From: Crocinitomicaceae bacterium
GTDB lineage: Bacteria; Bacteroidota; Bacteroidia; Flavobacteriales_D; Crocinitomicaceae
NCBI GenBank assembly: GCA_016708105.1
Contig: JADJGJ010000001.1
Span: 434,001 to 498,000, forward strand
DNA length: 64,000 nt
Direction: 5' to 3'
A model generated the notes under the pieces. It was not told the DNA's origin. It saw nothing but the letters and a program-made list of their open reading frames with translations, and searched no databases. Positions 24,996-34,731 of the stretch are shown here, one piece after another; the first letter of the stretch is position 1, and each line of letters opens with the position of its first letter. A program made the translations under genes and the position numbers.

Positions 24996-26117
24996 ATGCA
25001 TTACTATTTTAGACTTTCAGCGGCCTTGATTCTTGTCTGCATTTTGTCTCTCTTGTCTTTATTTTCATACGCACAGAATAATCATTTTTGTCGCGATCTT
25101 ACCATTCTTGTTCATGAAAGTCCATCCGGAATTCCTTTGTCTGGGGCTCAGGTGACCATAGAGAGAAATGATAGTATCACGCTAAAAAAAGTCACCAATG
25201 AAAATGGCGTCTTAGTCATTTGTGATTGTACTGATTCCAATTTTTTACTCGCCGGCTTTAAATATCAGATTCATGTTTTGTATGAGCAAGATGAAGAAAC
25301 AGATGAATTTTTTTATTCGAAATTTGGTATGCCAACACGGATGATTCGTGAAATTAAATTTTATTCTAATGCGGTTCCGCAAGAATTTTCTACAGTTATG
25401 TTTCCGGCGTTTACGCCACTTTTAGATAGTACAGAACGCGCGTACAATATTAAAATTCCTAAAATAGACCTTGACATTATTTTAACCGACCAGGAAACAG
25501 GTGAGCCAAAAGTTGGTGAAAATGGATATATCATCAAAGATCAAACGGACACCCTTGCCATAATCACCGACCAGAATGGTAGAATAACCCTGACCAATAA
25601 TTCTCACCCGGGGTTTATTGTTTATGGCGCGCGGTACGAAATAATTTTTCCGCAGATAAATAAATTGCATACGGGTGCGCACGATTTTTTTCACACCGAG
25701 GATATTTTTGTAAACACGAGAATAATTCGTGATTTGAAAGTAATGCACGTGCACCGGGAAAGTCGGTTTCCACAGTTAATATTTTCTCCAACTTCATACG
25801 TTTTGGATTCTAGTGCAATGACAAATGCTGATTTTATTCTTGATTTGCTTGCTGGACACCCCAACTTGACATTGAACATCATTGGTTATTTTGATGATGA
25901 ACAAGGAGAGTCACTGGCATTAAAAAGAGCAACAGCAGTTTACTATTGTCTTGTTGAAAAAGGAATTGATCAAAACAGACTCACCATTGAAGCGCAAAAG
26001 AGACCAATACCTGCGGAAACTCAAGATGAATTTTGTGTTGACCGTCTATCAAATGAATATTACACTGATGTGATTATTAAGATAACATCATTTGATTTTG
26101 TTTCGGTAGAGGAATAA
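24996..26117 (+). CDS. OmpA-family C-terminal domain protein
   Basis: 373 residues: a signal peptide (LILVCILSLLSLFSYAQ), two carboxypeptidase-regulatory-like beta domains (LTILVHESPSGIPLSGAQV near 32-50, and LDIILTDQETGEPKVGENG near 155-173), then an OmpA-like peptidoglycan-binding domain (FSPTSYVLDSSAMTNADF ... LNIIGYFDDEQGESLALKRA). The usual NxxLSxxRA motif appears as GESLALKRA, so Arg is kept. Probably an envelope protein tethered to peptidoglycan. It is flanked by the HicBA pair and glyS, both on the other strand. Confidence 0.82.
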   Translation: MHYYFRLSAALILVCILSLLSLFSYAQNNHFCRDLTILVHESPSGIPLSGAQVTIERNDSITLKKVTNENGVLVICDCTDSNFLLAGFKYQIHVLYEQDEETDEFFYSKFGMPTRMIREIKFYSNAVPQEFSTVMFPAFTPLLDSTERAYNIKIPKIDLDIILTDQETGEPKVGENGYIIKDQTDTLAIITDQNGRITLTNNSHPGFIVYGARYEIIFPQINKLHTGAHDFFHTEDIFVNTRIIRDLKVMHVHRESRFPQLIFSPTSYVLDSSAMTNADFILDLLAGHPNLTLNIIGYFDDEQGESLALKRATAVYYCLVEKGIDQNRLTIEAQKRPIPAETQDEFCVDRLSNEYYTDVIIKITSFDFVSVEE

Positions 26118-26145
26118 CTAAAATTACTTTGTTCTATCGATTTTT

Positions 26146-27681
26146 TCAAGCAAGCAACTTCCGCATATTCACCTTCTCATCAATAATACGATGTAATTCT
26201 GATATAGCAACGCGCTCTTGTTTCATGGTGTCACGGTCACGTATGGTTACTTTATTATCAGTTAAAGAATCATGATCAACGGTTACTGAAAACGGAGTAC
26301 CAATAGCATCTTGTCTGCGATAGCGTTTACCAATTGAATCTTTTTCATCATACTGGCAATGAAAATCTAACTTGAGTGAGTCAATTATTTCTCTTGCTTT
26401 TTCAGGCAGGCCATCTTTTTTTACCAGTGGCATCACAGCAACTTTGTAAGGCGCAAGTGCCGGCGGAATAGAAAGAAGAACACGTTCTGATCCGTCTTCT
26501 AATTTTTCATTTTTGTATGATTGTGATAAAATTGCCAAAAACATTCTGTCTAAACCAATAGATGTTTCTACAACAAAAGGTATGTATGATTCATTGGTTT
26601 CAGGATCAAAAAAACGCAATTTTTTACCAGAAAATTCTTCGTGTTGCTTTAAATCAAAATCAGTGCGTGAGTGAATGCCCTCCAGTTCTTTGAAACCAAA
26701 AGGGAATTCATGTTCTATGTCACAAGCAGCGTTTGCATAATGCGCAAGTTTAATATGATCATGGAAGCGATAATTTTTTTCACCAAAACCTAAAGCCTTG
26801 TGCCAATTCATTCTGAAATTTTTCCAGTACTCATACCACTTCATTTCTTCACCGGGTTTTACGAAGAATTGCATCTCCATCTGTTCAAATTCACGCATAC
26901 GGAAAATAAACTGACGCGCAACAATTTCATTTCTGAAAGCTTTTCCAATTTGCGCAATACCAAACGGAATTTTCATACGACCGGATTTTTGCACGTTGAG
27001 AAAGTTCACAAAAATTCCCTGCGCAGTTTCAGGACGAAGATAAATTTTAGAAGATTCACCCGACACAGAACCCAATTCAGTAGCAAACATAAGATTGAAT
27101 TGGCGCACTTCAGTCCAGTTTTTTGAACCGCTGATTGGGCACACAATTCCTAAATCATCTATCAGACATTTGAGTTCATCCAGTTTGCTGTTCTCCAAAC
27201 AATCACGCATTTTATCTTCAATGCCTTTTATTTCAGCATTGCGTCTCACCACATTTGGATTGGTGTTTACGAATGTTGCTTCATCAAAAGCATCACCATA
27301 TTTGGCACGTGCTTTTTCAATTTCTTTTTCATTTTTCGCGCGAATTTTTTCAATGTGTTCTTCAAGCAAGACATCTGCACGATATCTTTTTTTAGAATCT
27401 TTATTGTCAATCAGCGGATCATTGAATGCATCAACGTGACCTGATGCTTTCCATGTGGTAGGGTGCATAAAAATTGCTGCGTCAATACCCACAATGTTTT
27501 CGTGCATGTGCACCATGGCTTTCCACCAATAGGTTTTAATATTGTTTTTTAGTTCGGCTCCTAATTGACCGTAATCATAGGTTGCGCTTAAACCATCATA
27601 AATTTCACTTGACGGAAATACAAAACCATATTCTTTGGCGTGACCGATAATGTCTTTGAGTTTATCTTCTTGTACTGACAT
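26146..27681 (-). CDS. glyS: Glycine--tRNA ligase (alpha2 type)
   Basis: 511 residues, the single-chain homodimeric class II enzyme, unlike the alpha2beta2 form of many other bacteria. Seen: YGFVFPSSEIYDGLSATYDYG at the start, the motif 2 region FRMREFEQMEMQFFV, YFNFV-like FVNFLNVQKSGRMKIPFGIAQ, motif 3 VETSIGLDRMFLAIL, and a C-terminal anticodon-binding domain (PYKVAVMPLVKK ... YRRQDAIGTPFSVTVD). Length is typical. Monocistronic, with its own candidate promoter. Confidence 0.97.
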   Translation of the reverse strand: MSVQEDKLKDIIGHAKEYGFVFPSSEIYDGLSATYDYGQLGAELKNNIKTYWWKAMVHMHENIVGIDAAIFMHPTTWKASGHVDAFNDPLIDNKDSKKRYRADVLLEEHIEKIRAKNEKEIEKARAKYGDAFDEATFVNTNPNVVRRNAEIKGIEDKMRDCLENSKLDELKCLIDDLGIVCPISGSKNWTEVRQFNLMFATELGSVSGESSKIYLRPETAQGIFVNFLNVQKSGRMKIPFGIAQIGKAFRNEIVARQFIFRMREFEQMEMQFFVKPGEEMKWYEYWKNFRMNWHKALGFGEKNYRFHDHIKLAHYANAACDIEHEFPFGFKELEGIHSRTDFDLKQHEEFSGKKLRFFDPETNESYIPFVVETSIGLDRMFLAILSQSYKNEKLEDGSERVLLSIPPALAPYKVAVMPLVKKDGLPEKAREIIDSLKLDFHCQYDEKDSIGKRYRRQDAIGTPFSVTVDHDSLTDNKVTIRDRDTMKQERVAISELHRIIDEKVNMRKLLA

Positions 27682-27701
27682 GCACTGTTGTTTTTGGAAG
27701 G

Positions 27702-27709
27702 CAAAGATA
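27702..27709 (-). promoter_or_regulatory. Candidate -7 box for glyS
   Basis: Minus strand reads TATCTTTG followed by CC, a good TAnnTTTG match 20 bp before the glyS ATG. No matching -33 element at 19-21 bp. Confidence 0.4.
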
Positions 27710-27813
27710 GTGAATATGGTTGATTTTGTTAGTTCATGTATTATCCGTTATAATGTTCGCACAGCCGGAAAATTTCAATATAGGTAGGGTTTCTTGTTCT
27801 TTGTAGAAACAAA

Positions 27814-27842
27814 AACCGCCTCTGAAAATTTCAAAGGCGGTT
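27814..27842 (-). terminator. Hairpin terminator after sdhB
   Basis: AACCGCCT (27814-27821) pairs with AGGCGGTT (27835-27842). On the minus strand the stem is followed by TTTTGTTTCTAC. It lies 26 bp past the sdhB stop. Confidence 0.7.
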
Positions 27843-27867
27843 GTCAGAAAATTTTATTGATCAGAAA

Positions 27868-28617
27868 TTATTTTTCTTTTAGTAAAGATGCTTTCAAATA
27901 TTCACGATTCATGCGCGCGATATTTTCTAGAGAAATTCCTTTAGGACATTCCACTTCACATGCGCCGGTATTGGTGCAGTTTCCAAAGCCTTCCAAATCC
28001 ATTTGATGAACCATGTTCAACACGCGGTCTTGCGCTTCAACTTTACCTTGTGGCAATAAAGCTAATTGGGAAACTTTAGCAGAAACAAACAACATGGCCG
28101 ATGCATTTTTACAAGTTGCAACGCAAGCTCCACAACCAATGCAAGTAGCAGCTGAAAATGCTTTATCTGCATCATTTTTAGGAACAGGAATATTGTTTGC
28201 ATCCTGCGCAGCACCGGTATTTACAGATACATAACCACCGGCCTGAATCACGCGGTCAAACGCACTGCGATCAACAGCCAAATCTTTAATCACCGGAAAA
28301 GCGTTAGCTCTGAATGGCTCAATATAAATGGTATCACCGTCATTAAATGAACGCATGTGTAATTGACAAGTTGTAACTCCGGTTTGTGGTCCGTGTGCAC
28401 GTCCGTTAATTACCAATGAACACATACCGCAAATTCCTTCACGGCAATCATGATCAAACGCAACGGGCTCTTCTCCTTTTTCTACCAGATGTTCATTTAA
28501 CACATCAAGCATTTCAAGAAATGACATATCCGGAGATACATGATCAACAGGATAGTCAACCAATTTCCCTTGGTCGTTTGGTCCGTTTTGGCGCCAGATT
28601 TTTAGTGTTAGTTTCAT
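27868..28617 (-). CDS. sdhB: Succinate dehydrogenase/fumarate reductase iron-sulfur subunit
   Basis: 249 residues on the cytoplasmic face of the complex. Seen: the [2Fe-2S] ligands in DCREGICGMCSLVINGRAHG plus the later C in TTCQLHM, the [4Fe-4S] motif CIGCGACVATCKNA, and the third-cluster region CTNTGACEVECPKGI. It passes electrons from SdhA to the membrane quinone site. Last gene of sdhCAB, separated from sdhA by 218 bp containing a tandem repeat. Confidence 0.96.
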   Translation of the reverse strand: MKLTLKIWRQNGPNDQGKLVDYPVDHVSPDMSFLEMLDVLNEHLVEKGEEPVAFDHDCREGICGMCSLVINGRAHGPQTGVTTCQLHMRSFNDGDTIYIEPFRANAFPVIKDLAVDRSAFDRVIQAGGYVSVNTGAAQDANNIPVPKNDADKAFSAATCIGCGACVATCKNASAMLFVSAKVSQLALLPQGKVEAQDRVLNMVHQMDLEGFGNCTNTGACEVECPKGISLENIARMNREYLKASLLKEK

Positions 28618-28770
28618 AGTCGTATTCGTTTAGTGAAGAGACCTAAGCCAAAAAGTCCGCAGCCTTTGTTCTTCCGTATTTTTTAATTTTTTTATTCAAG
28701 TCTTGCAATAAGTACCCTCAGTAATTATTATAAGTTTAGTTTCTAATAGTTGTTGGATTTTTATTCAAAC

Positions 28771-28837
28771 CCCTAACTCCTAATCCCTAACTCCTAATCC
28801 CTAACTCCTAATCCCTAACTCCTAATCCCTAATCCCT
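28771..28837. repeat. 14-bp tandem repeat between sdhA and sdhB
   Basis: CCCTAACTCCTAAT is repeated four times, with a partial unit after it, ending inside the sdhA stop codon (28836-28838). The unit is two diverged 7-mers (CCCTAAT-like and CTCCTAA-like), telomere-like in sequence. It occupies most of the sdhA-sdhB spacer and could vary in copy number. Confidence 0.95.
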
Positions 28838-30842
28838 ACTTATAACTCCGCTGTACCAATTTAATATTTTCAAAAATCAACTCTTCCTGATGACGTACCG
28901 CATCTGCGTTATCACCTTTAAATTCCCATGCAGCCACGTGAGCGAATTTGTCATCATCGCGCAGCGCTTCACCTTCTTCAGTTTGGAACTCTTCTCTGAA
29001 GTGACCACCGCATGATTCATTTCTCATCAGCGCATCTTTACACATCAGTTCTCCCAGCTCAAGGAAATCTGCAACGCGACCTGCTTTTTCTAATTCTTGA
29101 TTGAATTCTGTAGCTGTTCCTGTTACACGAACATTAGCCCAGAAATCAGCGCGAATAGCTTTGATCTCTTCAATAGCTTGTTTCAATCCTTCAGAATTAC
29201 GAGCCATTCCGCATTTCTCCCACATCACTTTTCCAAGTTTTTTATGGAAATAATCAACCGGTTTGGTTCCTTTATTATTCAGCAGTTTTTCAATTCTTTC
29301 TTTGACAGTTTTTTCTGCTGCATCAAATTCAGGAGTATTGGTTGGAATTTTTCCGGTGCGAATATCGTTTGCCAGAAATTCTCCAATGGTATACGGTATA
29401 ACAAAATAACCATCAGCCAGACCTTGCATAAGTGCAGATGCACCAAGACGATTTGCGCCATGGTCAGAGAAATTAGCCTCACCTAAAGCATAACATCCGG
29501 GAATGGTAGTCATCAAATTATAATCAACCCATAATCCACCCATGGTGTAGTGCACAGCAGGATAAATCATCATTGGTGTTTCATACGGATTTTCACCGGT
29601 GATTTGTTTGTACATGTCAAAGAGGTTTCCGTATTTTTCTTTGATCACTTCTTTACCTAATGAGGTGAGTTGTTCTTCAGTCGGATTTTGAATACCTTTT
29701 TTAGTGGCTTCAATTTTTCCGTACTTATATTTCATGTTGAATGCAAAGTCAAGATAAACTGCTTCACCGGTTGCATTCACTCCAAATCCTGCATCACAGC
29801 GTTCTTTTGCAGCACGTGAGGCTACGTCACGCGGAACGAGATTACCAAATGAAGGATAACGACGCTCCAGATAATAATCACGATCTTCTTCTACAATTTC
29901 TGTTGGTTTTTTTCTTTTTTCGCGAATGGCCAACACGTCTTCTTTTTTCTTTGGCACCCAAATCCGTCCGTCATTGCGGAGTGATTCAGACATCAAGGTA
30001 AGTTTTGACTGGTGATCACCTGAAACCGGAATGCAGGTAGGGTGAATTTGTGTGAAGCAAGGATTTCCAAAATAGGCTCCTTTTTTATATGCTTTCCATG
30101 CCGCTGTTGCGTTGCTGCCCATTGCATTGGTTGAAAGGAAAAACACGTTTCCATATCCACCGGTACACAATAAAACAGCGTGAGCTGAATGTCTTTCAAT
30201 TTCACCGGTAATTAGGTTGCGTGCAATAATTCCGCGCGCTTTTCCGTCAACAATAACAAGATCAAGCATCTCATGGCGAGCATACATTTTAACTGATCCT
30301 TTTTGTACTTCTTTGCTGATGGCTGAATAGGCACCTAAAAGAAGTTGTTGCCCTGTTTGACCTGCGGCGTAAAAAGTACGTTGAACTAATGTTCCTCCAA
30401 AGGAACGGTTATCTAACATTCCGCCGTAATCACGAGCAAACGGTACACCTTGTGCTACGCATTGGTCAATGATGTTTGCAGATACTTCAGCAAGACGATG
30501 AACATTTCCTTCACGCGCACGGTAGTCACCTCCTTTAATGGTATCATAGAACAAACGGAAGGTAGAGTCACCGTCATTTTTATAATTTTTTGCTGCATTG
30601 ATTCCGCCTTGTGCAGCAATTGAGTGCGCACGACGAGCAGAATCTTGAAAACAAAATGCTTTTACACTATAACCCATTTCAGCCAGTGAAGCTGCTGCTG
30701 ATGCGCCGGCAAGTCCGGTACCTACAACAATCACATCAATGGATCTTTTATTTGCCGGGTTAACAAGATTGACGTGGTCTTTATAGTAAGTCCATTTATC
30801 TTTCAAATCGCCTTTTGGTATTTTTGAATCTAATACTGACAT
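28836..30842 (-). CDS. sdhA: Succinate dehydrogenase/fumarate reductase flavoprotein subunit
   Basis: 668 residues. Seen: dinucleotide-binding VVGTGLAGASAAASLAEMG near 40-58, the covalent-FAD His in RRAHSIAAQGGINAAKN, GGTLVQRTFYAAGQTGQQLL, the substrate-site HPTCIP region with catalytic residues and VPRDVASRA, and HYTMGGLWVDY plus GLYALGE-like GCYALGEANFSDHGANRLG. Length matches the type B (Bacteroidota/Bacillota-like) enzymes. It sits 7 bp after sdhC. Confidence 0.97.
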   Translation of the reverse strand: MSVLDSKIPKGDLKDKWTYYKDHVNLVNPANKRSIDVIVVGTGLAGASAAASLAEMGYSVKAFCFQDSARRAHSIAAQGGINAAKNYKNDGDSTFRLFYDTIKGGDYRAREGNVHRLAEVSANIIDQCVAQGVPFARDYGGMLDNRSFGGTLVQRTFYAAGQTGQQLLLGAYSAISKEVQKGSVKMYARHEMLDLVIVDGKARGIIARNLITGEIERHSAHAVLLCTGGYGNVFFLSTNAMGSNATAAWKAYKKGAYFGNPCFTQIHPTCIPVSGDHQSKLTLMSESLRNDGRIWVPKKKEDVLAIREKRKKPTEIVEEDRDYYLERRYPSFGNLVPRDVASRAAKERCDAGFGVNATGEAVYLDFAFNMKYKYGKIEATKKGIQNPTEEQLTSLGKEVIKEKYGNLFDMYKQITGENPYETPMMIYPAVHYTMGGLWVDYNLMTTIPGCYALGEANFSDHGANRLGASALMQGLADGYFVIPYTIGEFLANDIRTGKIPTNTPEFDAAEKTVKERIEKLLNNKGTKPVDYFHKKLGKVMWEKCGMARNSEGLKQAIEEIKAIRADFWANVRVTGTATEFNQELEKAGRVADFLELGELMCKDALMRNESCGGHFREEFQTEEGEALRDDDKFAHVAAWEFKGDNADAVRHQEELIFENIKLVQRSYK

Positions 30843-30849
30843 GTCTTTC

Positions 30850-31506
30850 TTAGTTTAACTGTGAAACATAATGGAATAAAGCAATTACAATAAATCCAAG
30901 TGGAATAAGGACAGCGTATAGCGTACCTAATTTTTTAATTGCCGGTGTATATCTGTTGTGATTAAAACCTACCGATTGAAACGCAGATTGAAAACCATGC
31001 ATCAAGTGAAGTGAAAGAAAAACAAAGGCAACGCAATAAATAATAACTCTTACCGGATCAAGAAATTTTGCTTGAAGTTCACCAAAGTATCTGGTTGGAT
31101 CTTCAGTAGCAAAGTGTACATATTTATGTGAAATTTCAGGAACCCAGAAATCATAAAAATGTAGACCAAGGAAAAGAAGAATCATCAAACCGGTAATTAC
31201 CATGTTGCGTGACATCCAACTTGCATTGGCTGATGCCCCACTCACGGCGTATTTTGCAGAGCGGGCTCCGCGGTTTTGAAGATCAAGTTTTATTCCCATA
31301 GCCAGGTGAAACAAAACACCAAAAATTAAAATGGGTTGTGCCACAAATTGCACAATAGGGTTGTAACCCATGAAATGTGATGCAGCGTTAAATGCATCAG
31401 AACTTAGCACAGATAGTGAGTTGATCACAAAGTGCTGGAGTAGGAAAAATAACAGGAAAAAACCTGATAATGCCATGAGTATTTTCCTGGCGATGGATGT
31501 TTTCAT
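30850..31506 (-). CDS. sdhC: Succinate dehydrogenase cytochrome b subunit
   Basis: 218 residues with five hydrophobic segments (ILMALSGFFLLFFLLQHFVIN first) and several membrane His residues (LLQHF, LFHLAMG, FLGLHFYDFW, SLHLMHG) that would bind two haems as in the single-subunit type B anchor, using menaquinone. The frame is open 60 codons further upstream, but that part is rich in Cys and Ser with no family resemblance; MKTSIARK at 31506 is the expected start. Confidence 0.92.
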   Translation of the reverse strand: MKTSIARKILMALSGFFLLFFLLQHFVINSLSVLSSDAFNAASHFMGYNPIVQFVAQPILIFGVLFHLAMGIKLDLQNRGARSAKYAVSGASANASWMSRNMVITGLMILLFLGLHFYDFWVPEISHKYVHFATEDPTRYFGELQAKFLDPVRVIIYCVAFVFLSLHLMHGFQSAFQSVGFNHNRYTPAIKKLGTLYAVLIPLGFIVIALFHYVSQLN

Positions 31507-31907
31507 GCGTGTGAAATTTGTTTGGTGAATTTTTTTGTTGACGCAAAGTGCACCGGAGCAGTGTATTGATAGAGAACTGCAAAATTTTGAAGCACAGGGT
31601 AGTAAGTTTTGCTGTGCGCTTTCAACCGATTTGGCTGATTCATTTTTCTGTTCAGGTTTGGTTTGCACAGCAAATGTAAGAGTCATTTTTATTTGTTCGA
31701 CGTCATCAGGCTCAGAAACTTTGAAAAGAGTTTGTTTAGAATGAATCTAAATAATAATATCTTGTAAAACTCAGTAAAACAAGGCTATAACAATTGCAAT
31801 ACCTTTTTTATGTGATTAATTGAACAAGATTGAAGTGCAAGGCTGATGAAATGCAGTAATTTTGTGTTGTTGCGGTATTATTTAAAACAATTCTAAAGAG
31901 AGAAGAC
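31507..31907. other. Divergent spacer between sdhC and suf genes
   Basis: About 400 bp without a convincing gene. On plus, TAATTTTG at 31857-31864 fits the -7 box for the suf genes, with a TTG 24 bp upstream (longer than usual). No Fur- or IscR-like box was recognised. Confidence 0.4.
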
Positions 31908-32231
31908 ATGATTAAAGTAACTGATTTTGCAAAGAAAAAGGCAGTTGAATTAATGGAAGACGAAAATAAGTCCGGCTATTTTATACGTGTGGGTGTCACC
32001 GGTGGTGGTTGCTCCGGTTTGATGTATCAGCTAAAATTTGACAACCAGCTAAACGCAGATGATAAAGAATTCGAAGATAACGGAATCAAAGTAGTTGTGG
32101 ATAAAAAAAGTGTACTCTATCTTGTTGGAACAATTTTGGATTTCAGCGGAGGACTGAATGGCAAAGGGTTTATTTTTACTAATCCCAATGCTGCAAGAAC
32201 ATGTGGATGCGGAGAAAGCTTTTCATTGTGA
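31908..32231 (+). CDS. A-type iron-sulfur carrier (IscA/SufA/ErpA family)
   Basis: 107 residues. The three Fe-S ligand Cys are present: C35 in GGGCSGLMY and C99/C101 in RTCGCGESF. A-type carriers receive clusters from the SufBCD scaffold and pass them to apo-proteins. It is the first gene of the suf cluster, 159 bp before sufB. SufA and ErpA cannot be told apart from sequence alone, so no gene symbol is given. Confidence 0.93.
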   Translation: MIKVTDFAKKKAVELMEDENKSGYFIRVGVTGGGCSGLMYQLKFDNQLNADDKEFEDNGIKVVVDKKSVLYLVGTILDFSGGLNGKGFIFTNPNAARTCGCGESFSL

Positions 32232-32390
32232 TGAGAACGAACTTAAAAAAGAATTTCAAATGTTGATTTTTAACAATCAGATAGAAATGCAATTAAAAAA
32301 TCAATACGTGGCAAGAATTAATACCAGACATCTGTAAACAAAAATGCTTGATCCTTGTTGCCATATCAGCGAGGAAAATTATGAATTAAC

Positions 32391-33830
32391 ATGGGCTACA
32401 CAGAAGAAGAATTTAAAAAGGATTTAAAATCAAAGGAGTATGAATTTGGTTTTACTTCAGATATTGAATCAGAGAAATTTCCTGTTGGATTAAACGAAGA
32501 CGTTATTCGCAAAATTTCTGCAAAAAAAGAAGAACCTGAGTGGTTGCTAGAATATCGTTTGAATGCATTTAAAATTTGGCAACAAATGACAGAGCCTGAG
32601 TGGGCGCATGTTTCTTATGCAAAGCCAAAATTTCAGAACATTTCATATTTCGCAGCGCCTAAAAAAAAGTATGAAAGTTGGGATGATGTAGATCCGGAAA
32701 TGAAAGCCACCATGGATAAACTAGGCATCTCCATGGATGAACAAAAAAGACTCACCGGCGTAGCAGTTGATTTTGTGATGGACTCAGTTTCTGTTGCAAC
32801 TTCATTTAAAGAAAAACTGGGTGAACTCAATATTATATTCTGTTCGTTCAGTGAAGCGGTGCATAAACATCCTGATCTGGTGAAAAAATATTTGGGCTCA
32901 GTGGTTCCTTCTTCTGATAATTTTTATGCTGCGTTAAATTCAGCCGTTTTTTCTGATGGCTCATTTTGTTATATTCCTAAAGGCGTGCATTGCCCAATGG
33001 AATTGTCAACGTATTTCAGAATTAATGAATCGGGTACGGGACAATTTGAACGCACGCTGGTGGTAGCAGATGAAGGAAGTTATGTGAGTTATCTTGAAGG
33101 GTGTACCGCACCGCAGCGTGATGAGAATCAATTGCACGCAGCCGTGGTAGAATTGATTGCCTTAGATGGTGCTGAAATAAAATATTCTACCGTTCAAAAC
33201 TGGTTCCCTGGTGATAAAGACGGACACGGCGGCGTATTCAATTTTGTGACTAAACGCGGTATGTGTCATACCAATTCTAAAATTTCATGGACACAGGTTG
33301 AAACAGGTTCAGCCGTGACATGGAAATATCCTTCATGCATCTTGAAAGGAGATAATTCTGTAGGTGAATTTTTCTCCGTAGCGGTGACTAATAATTTTCA
33401 ACAAGCTGATACCGGAACAAAAATGGTTCATCTTGGAAAAAACACTAAAAGCACTATCATTTCAAAGGGAATTTCAGCCGGAAAATCACAGAATTCGTAT
33501 CGTGGCTTGGTGCATATTTCAAAGCGCGCTGAAAATGCACGAAACTTTACGCAGTGTGATAGTTTGCTTATGAATGACACATGTGGGGCACATACATTTC
33601 CGTACATTGAATGCAATAACAACAGTGCTAAACTTGAGCATGAGGCAACCACGTCAAAAATTGGTGAAGATCAAATTTTTTATTGTCAGCAACGTGGCAT
33701 ATCAGAAGAAAAAGCAATAGGCTTAATAGTGAATGGTTATTGCAGAGATGTCTTGAATAAATTACCCATGGAATTTGCGGTGGAGGCACAAAAATTATTA
33801 GCAATCTCATTGGAGAATTCGGTAGGATAA
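32391..33830 (+). CDS. sufB: Fe-S cluster assembly protein SufB
   Basis: 479 residues, scaffold of the SufBCD complex. Seen: the N-terminal EPEWLLEYRLNAFKIW motif, the beta-helix core with FSDGSFCYIPKGVHCPMELS, YLEGCTAPQRDENQLHAA, and C-terminal CDSLLMNDTCGAHTFPYIE and HEATTSKIGEDQIFYCQQRG. Cys residues proposed to take part in cluster assembly are present. Followed 33 bp later by sufC. Confidence 0.97.
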   Translation: MGYTEEEFKKDLKSKEYEFGFTSDIESEKFPVGLNEDVIRKISAKKEEPEWLLEYRLNAFKIWQQMTEPEWAHVSYAKPKFQNISYFAAPKKKYESWDDVDPEMKATMDKLGISMDEQKRLTGVAVDFVMDSVSVATSFKEKLGELNIIFCSFSEAVHKHPDLVKKYLGSVVPSSDNFYAALNSAVFSDGSFCYIPKGVHCPMELSTYFRINESGTGQFERTLVVADEGSYVSYLEGCTAPQRDENQLHAAVVELIALDGAEIKYSTVQNWFPGDKDGHGGVFNFVTKRGMCHTNSKISWTQVETGSAVTWKYPSCILKGDNSVGEFFSVAVTNNFQQADTGTKMVHLGKNTKSTIISKGISAGKSQNSYRGLVHISKRAENARNFTQCDSLLMNDTCGAHTFPYIECNNNSAKLEHEATTSKIGEDQIFYCQQRGISEEKAIGLIVNGYCRDVLNKLPMEFAVEAQKLLAISLENSVG

Positions 33831-33863
33831 CAAACAAAAAAATTGGAAGAAATAAAATAGAAC

Positions 33864-34616
33864 ATGAGTACATTACTTGAAATAAAAAACCTTCATGCAA
33901 AGGTTGAAGACAAAGAAATTTTGAAAGGATTAAATCTCACGGTAAAAGCCGGAGAAGTGCATGCCATCATGGGCCCAAATGGTGCAGGAAAATCTACCCT
34001 GGCTTCTGTTCTTAGCGGTAAGGATGGTTATGATGTAACAGACGGATCAGCTAGTTTTGATGGTGTGAATCTCTTAGAACTTGAAGCTGATGAGCGTGCG
34101 AAAGAAGGATTATTTCTGGCCTTTCAATATCCTGTTGAAATTCCGGGAGTTTCCAACATCAATTTTTTGCGTACTGCGCTGAATGAAATTCGTGAGTATC
34201 GGAAATTAGAACCCATATCTGCAAAAGATTTCATGAGTATGGTGCGCGAAAAATCAAAATTAGTTGAGCTTAAAGATGCACTTGCTGCCCGTTCAGTGAA
34301 TGAAGGATTTTCAGGTGGAGAAAAAAAGCGGAATGAGATTTTTCAGATGGCAATGCTTGAACCTAAGCTGGCTATTTTAGATGAAACTGATTCAGGTTTA
34401 GATATTGATGCGTTACGCATTGTTGCAAACGGTGTAAATAAATTAAAAAACAAGGACAACGCGGTGGTAATAATCACCCACTACCAAAGATTGTTGGATT
34501 ATATTGTGCCTGATTTTGTGCATGTATTGGCGGATGGAAAAATTGTCAAAACCGGTGATAAAACACTGGCGCTTGAACTAGAAGAAAAAGGATACGATTG
34601 GATAAAGACAAATTAG
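33864..34616 (+). CDS. sufC: Fe-S cluster assembly ATPase SufC
   Basis: 250 residues, ABC-type ATPase. Seen: Walker A MGPNGAGKSTLA, Q-loop FLAFQYPVEIPGV, signature FSGGEKKRNEI, Walker B PKLAILDETDSGLDIDAL and the switch His in VIITHYQRLL. The ETDSGLDID phrase is diagnostic for SufC. No membrane partner nearby, as expected for the cytosolic SufBC2D complex. Confidence 0.97.
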   Translation: MSTLLEIKNLHAKVEDKEILKGLNLTVKAGEVHAIMGPNGAGKSTLASVLSGKDGYDVTDGSASFDGVNLLELEADERAKEGLFLAFQYPVEIPGVSNINFLRTALNEIREYRKLEPISAKDFMSMVREKSKLVELKDALAARSVNEGFSGGEKKRNEIFQMAMLEPKLAILDETDSGLDIDALRIVANGVNKLKNKDNAVVIITHYQRLLDYIVPDFVHVLADGKIVKTGDKTLALELEEKGYDWIKTN

Positions 34617-34731
34617 AGCGCAAGAATTTATTACACGTGATTATTCACAAAAATTAATGGCAGGAAAGTAAAGGGTAATAAATCTGAATCAGTAAACTTT
34701 CAGGCAAAAAAATAATTATGAAAGGTATTAT

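Noticed and set aside
24793..25029. 78-codon plus frame upstream of the OmpA-like gene
   Set aside because: Overlaps the OmpA-like start and has no signal, domain or promoter.
28771..28837. Possible CRISPR-like repeats
   Set aside because: Contiguous 14-bp units without spacers; a simple tandem repeat.
31507..31686. 60-codon N-terminal extension of the cytochrome b subunit
   Set aside because: Cys/Ser-rich text without family resemblance; the normal start is MKTSIARK at 31506.
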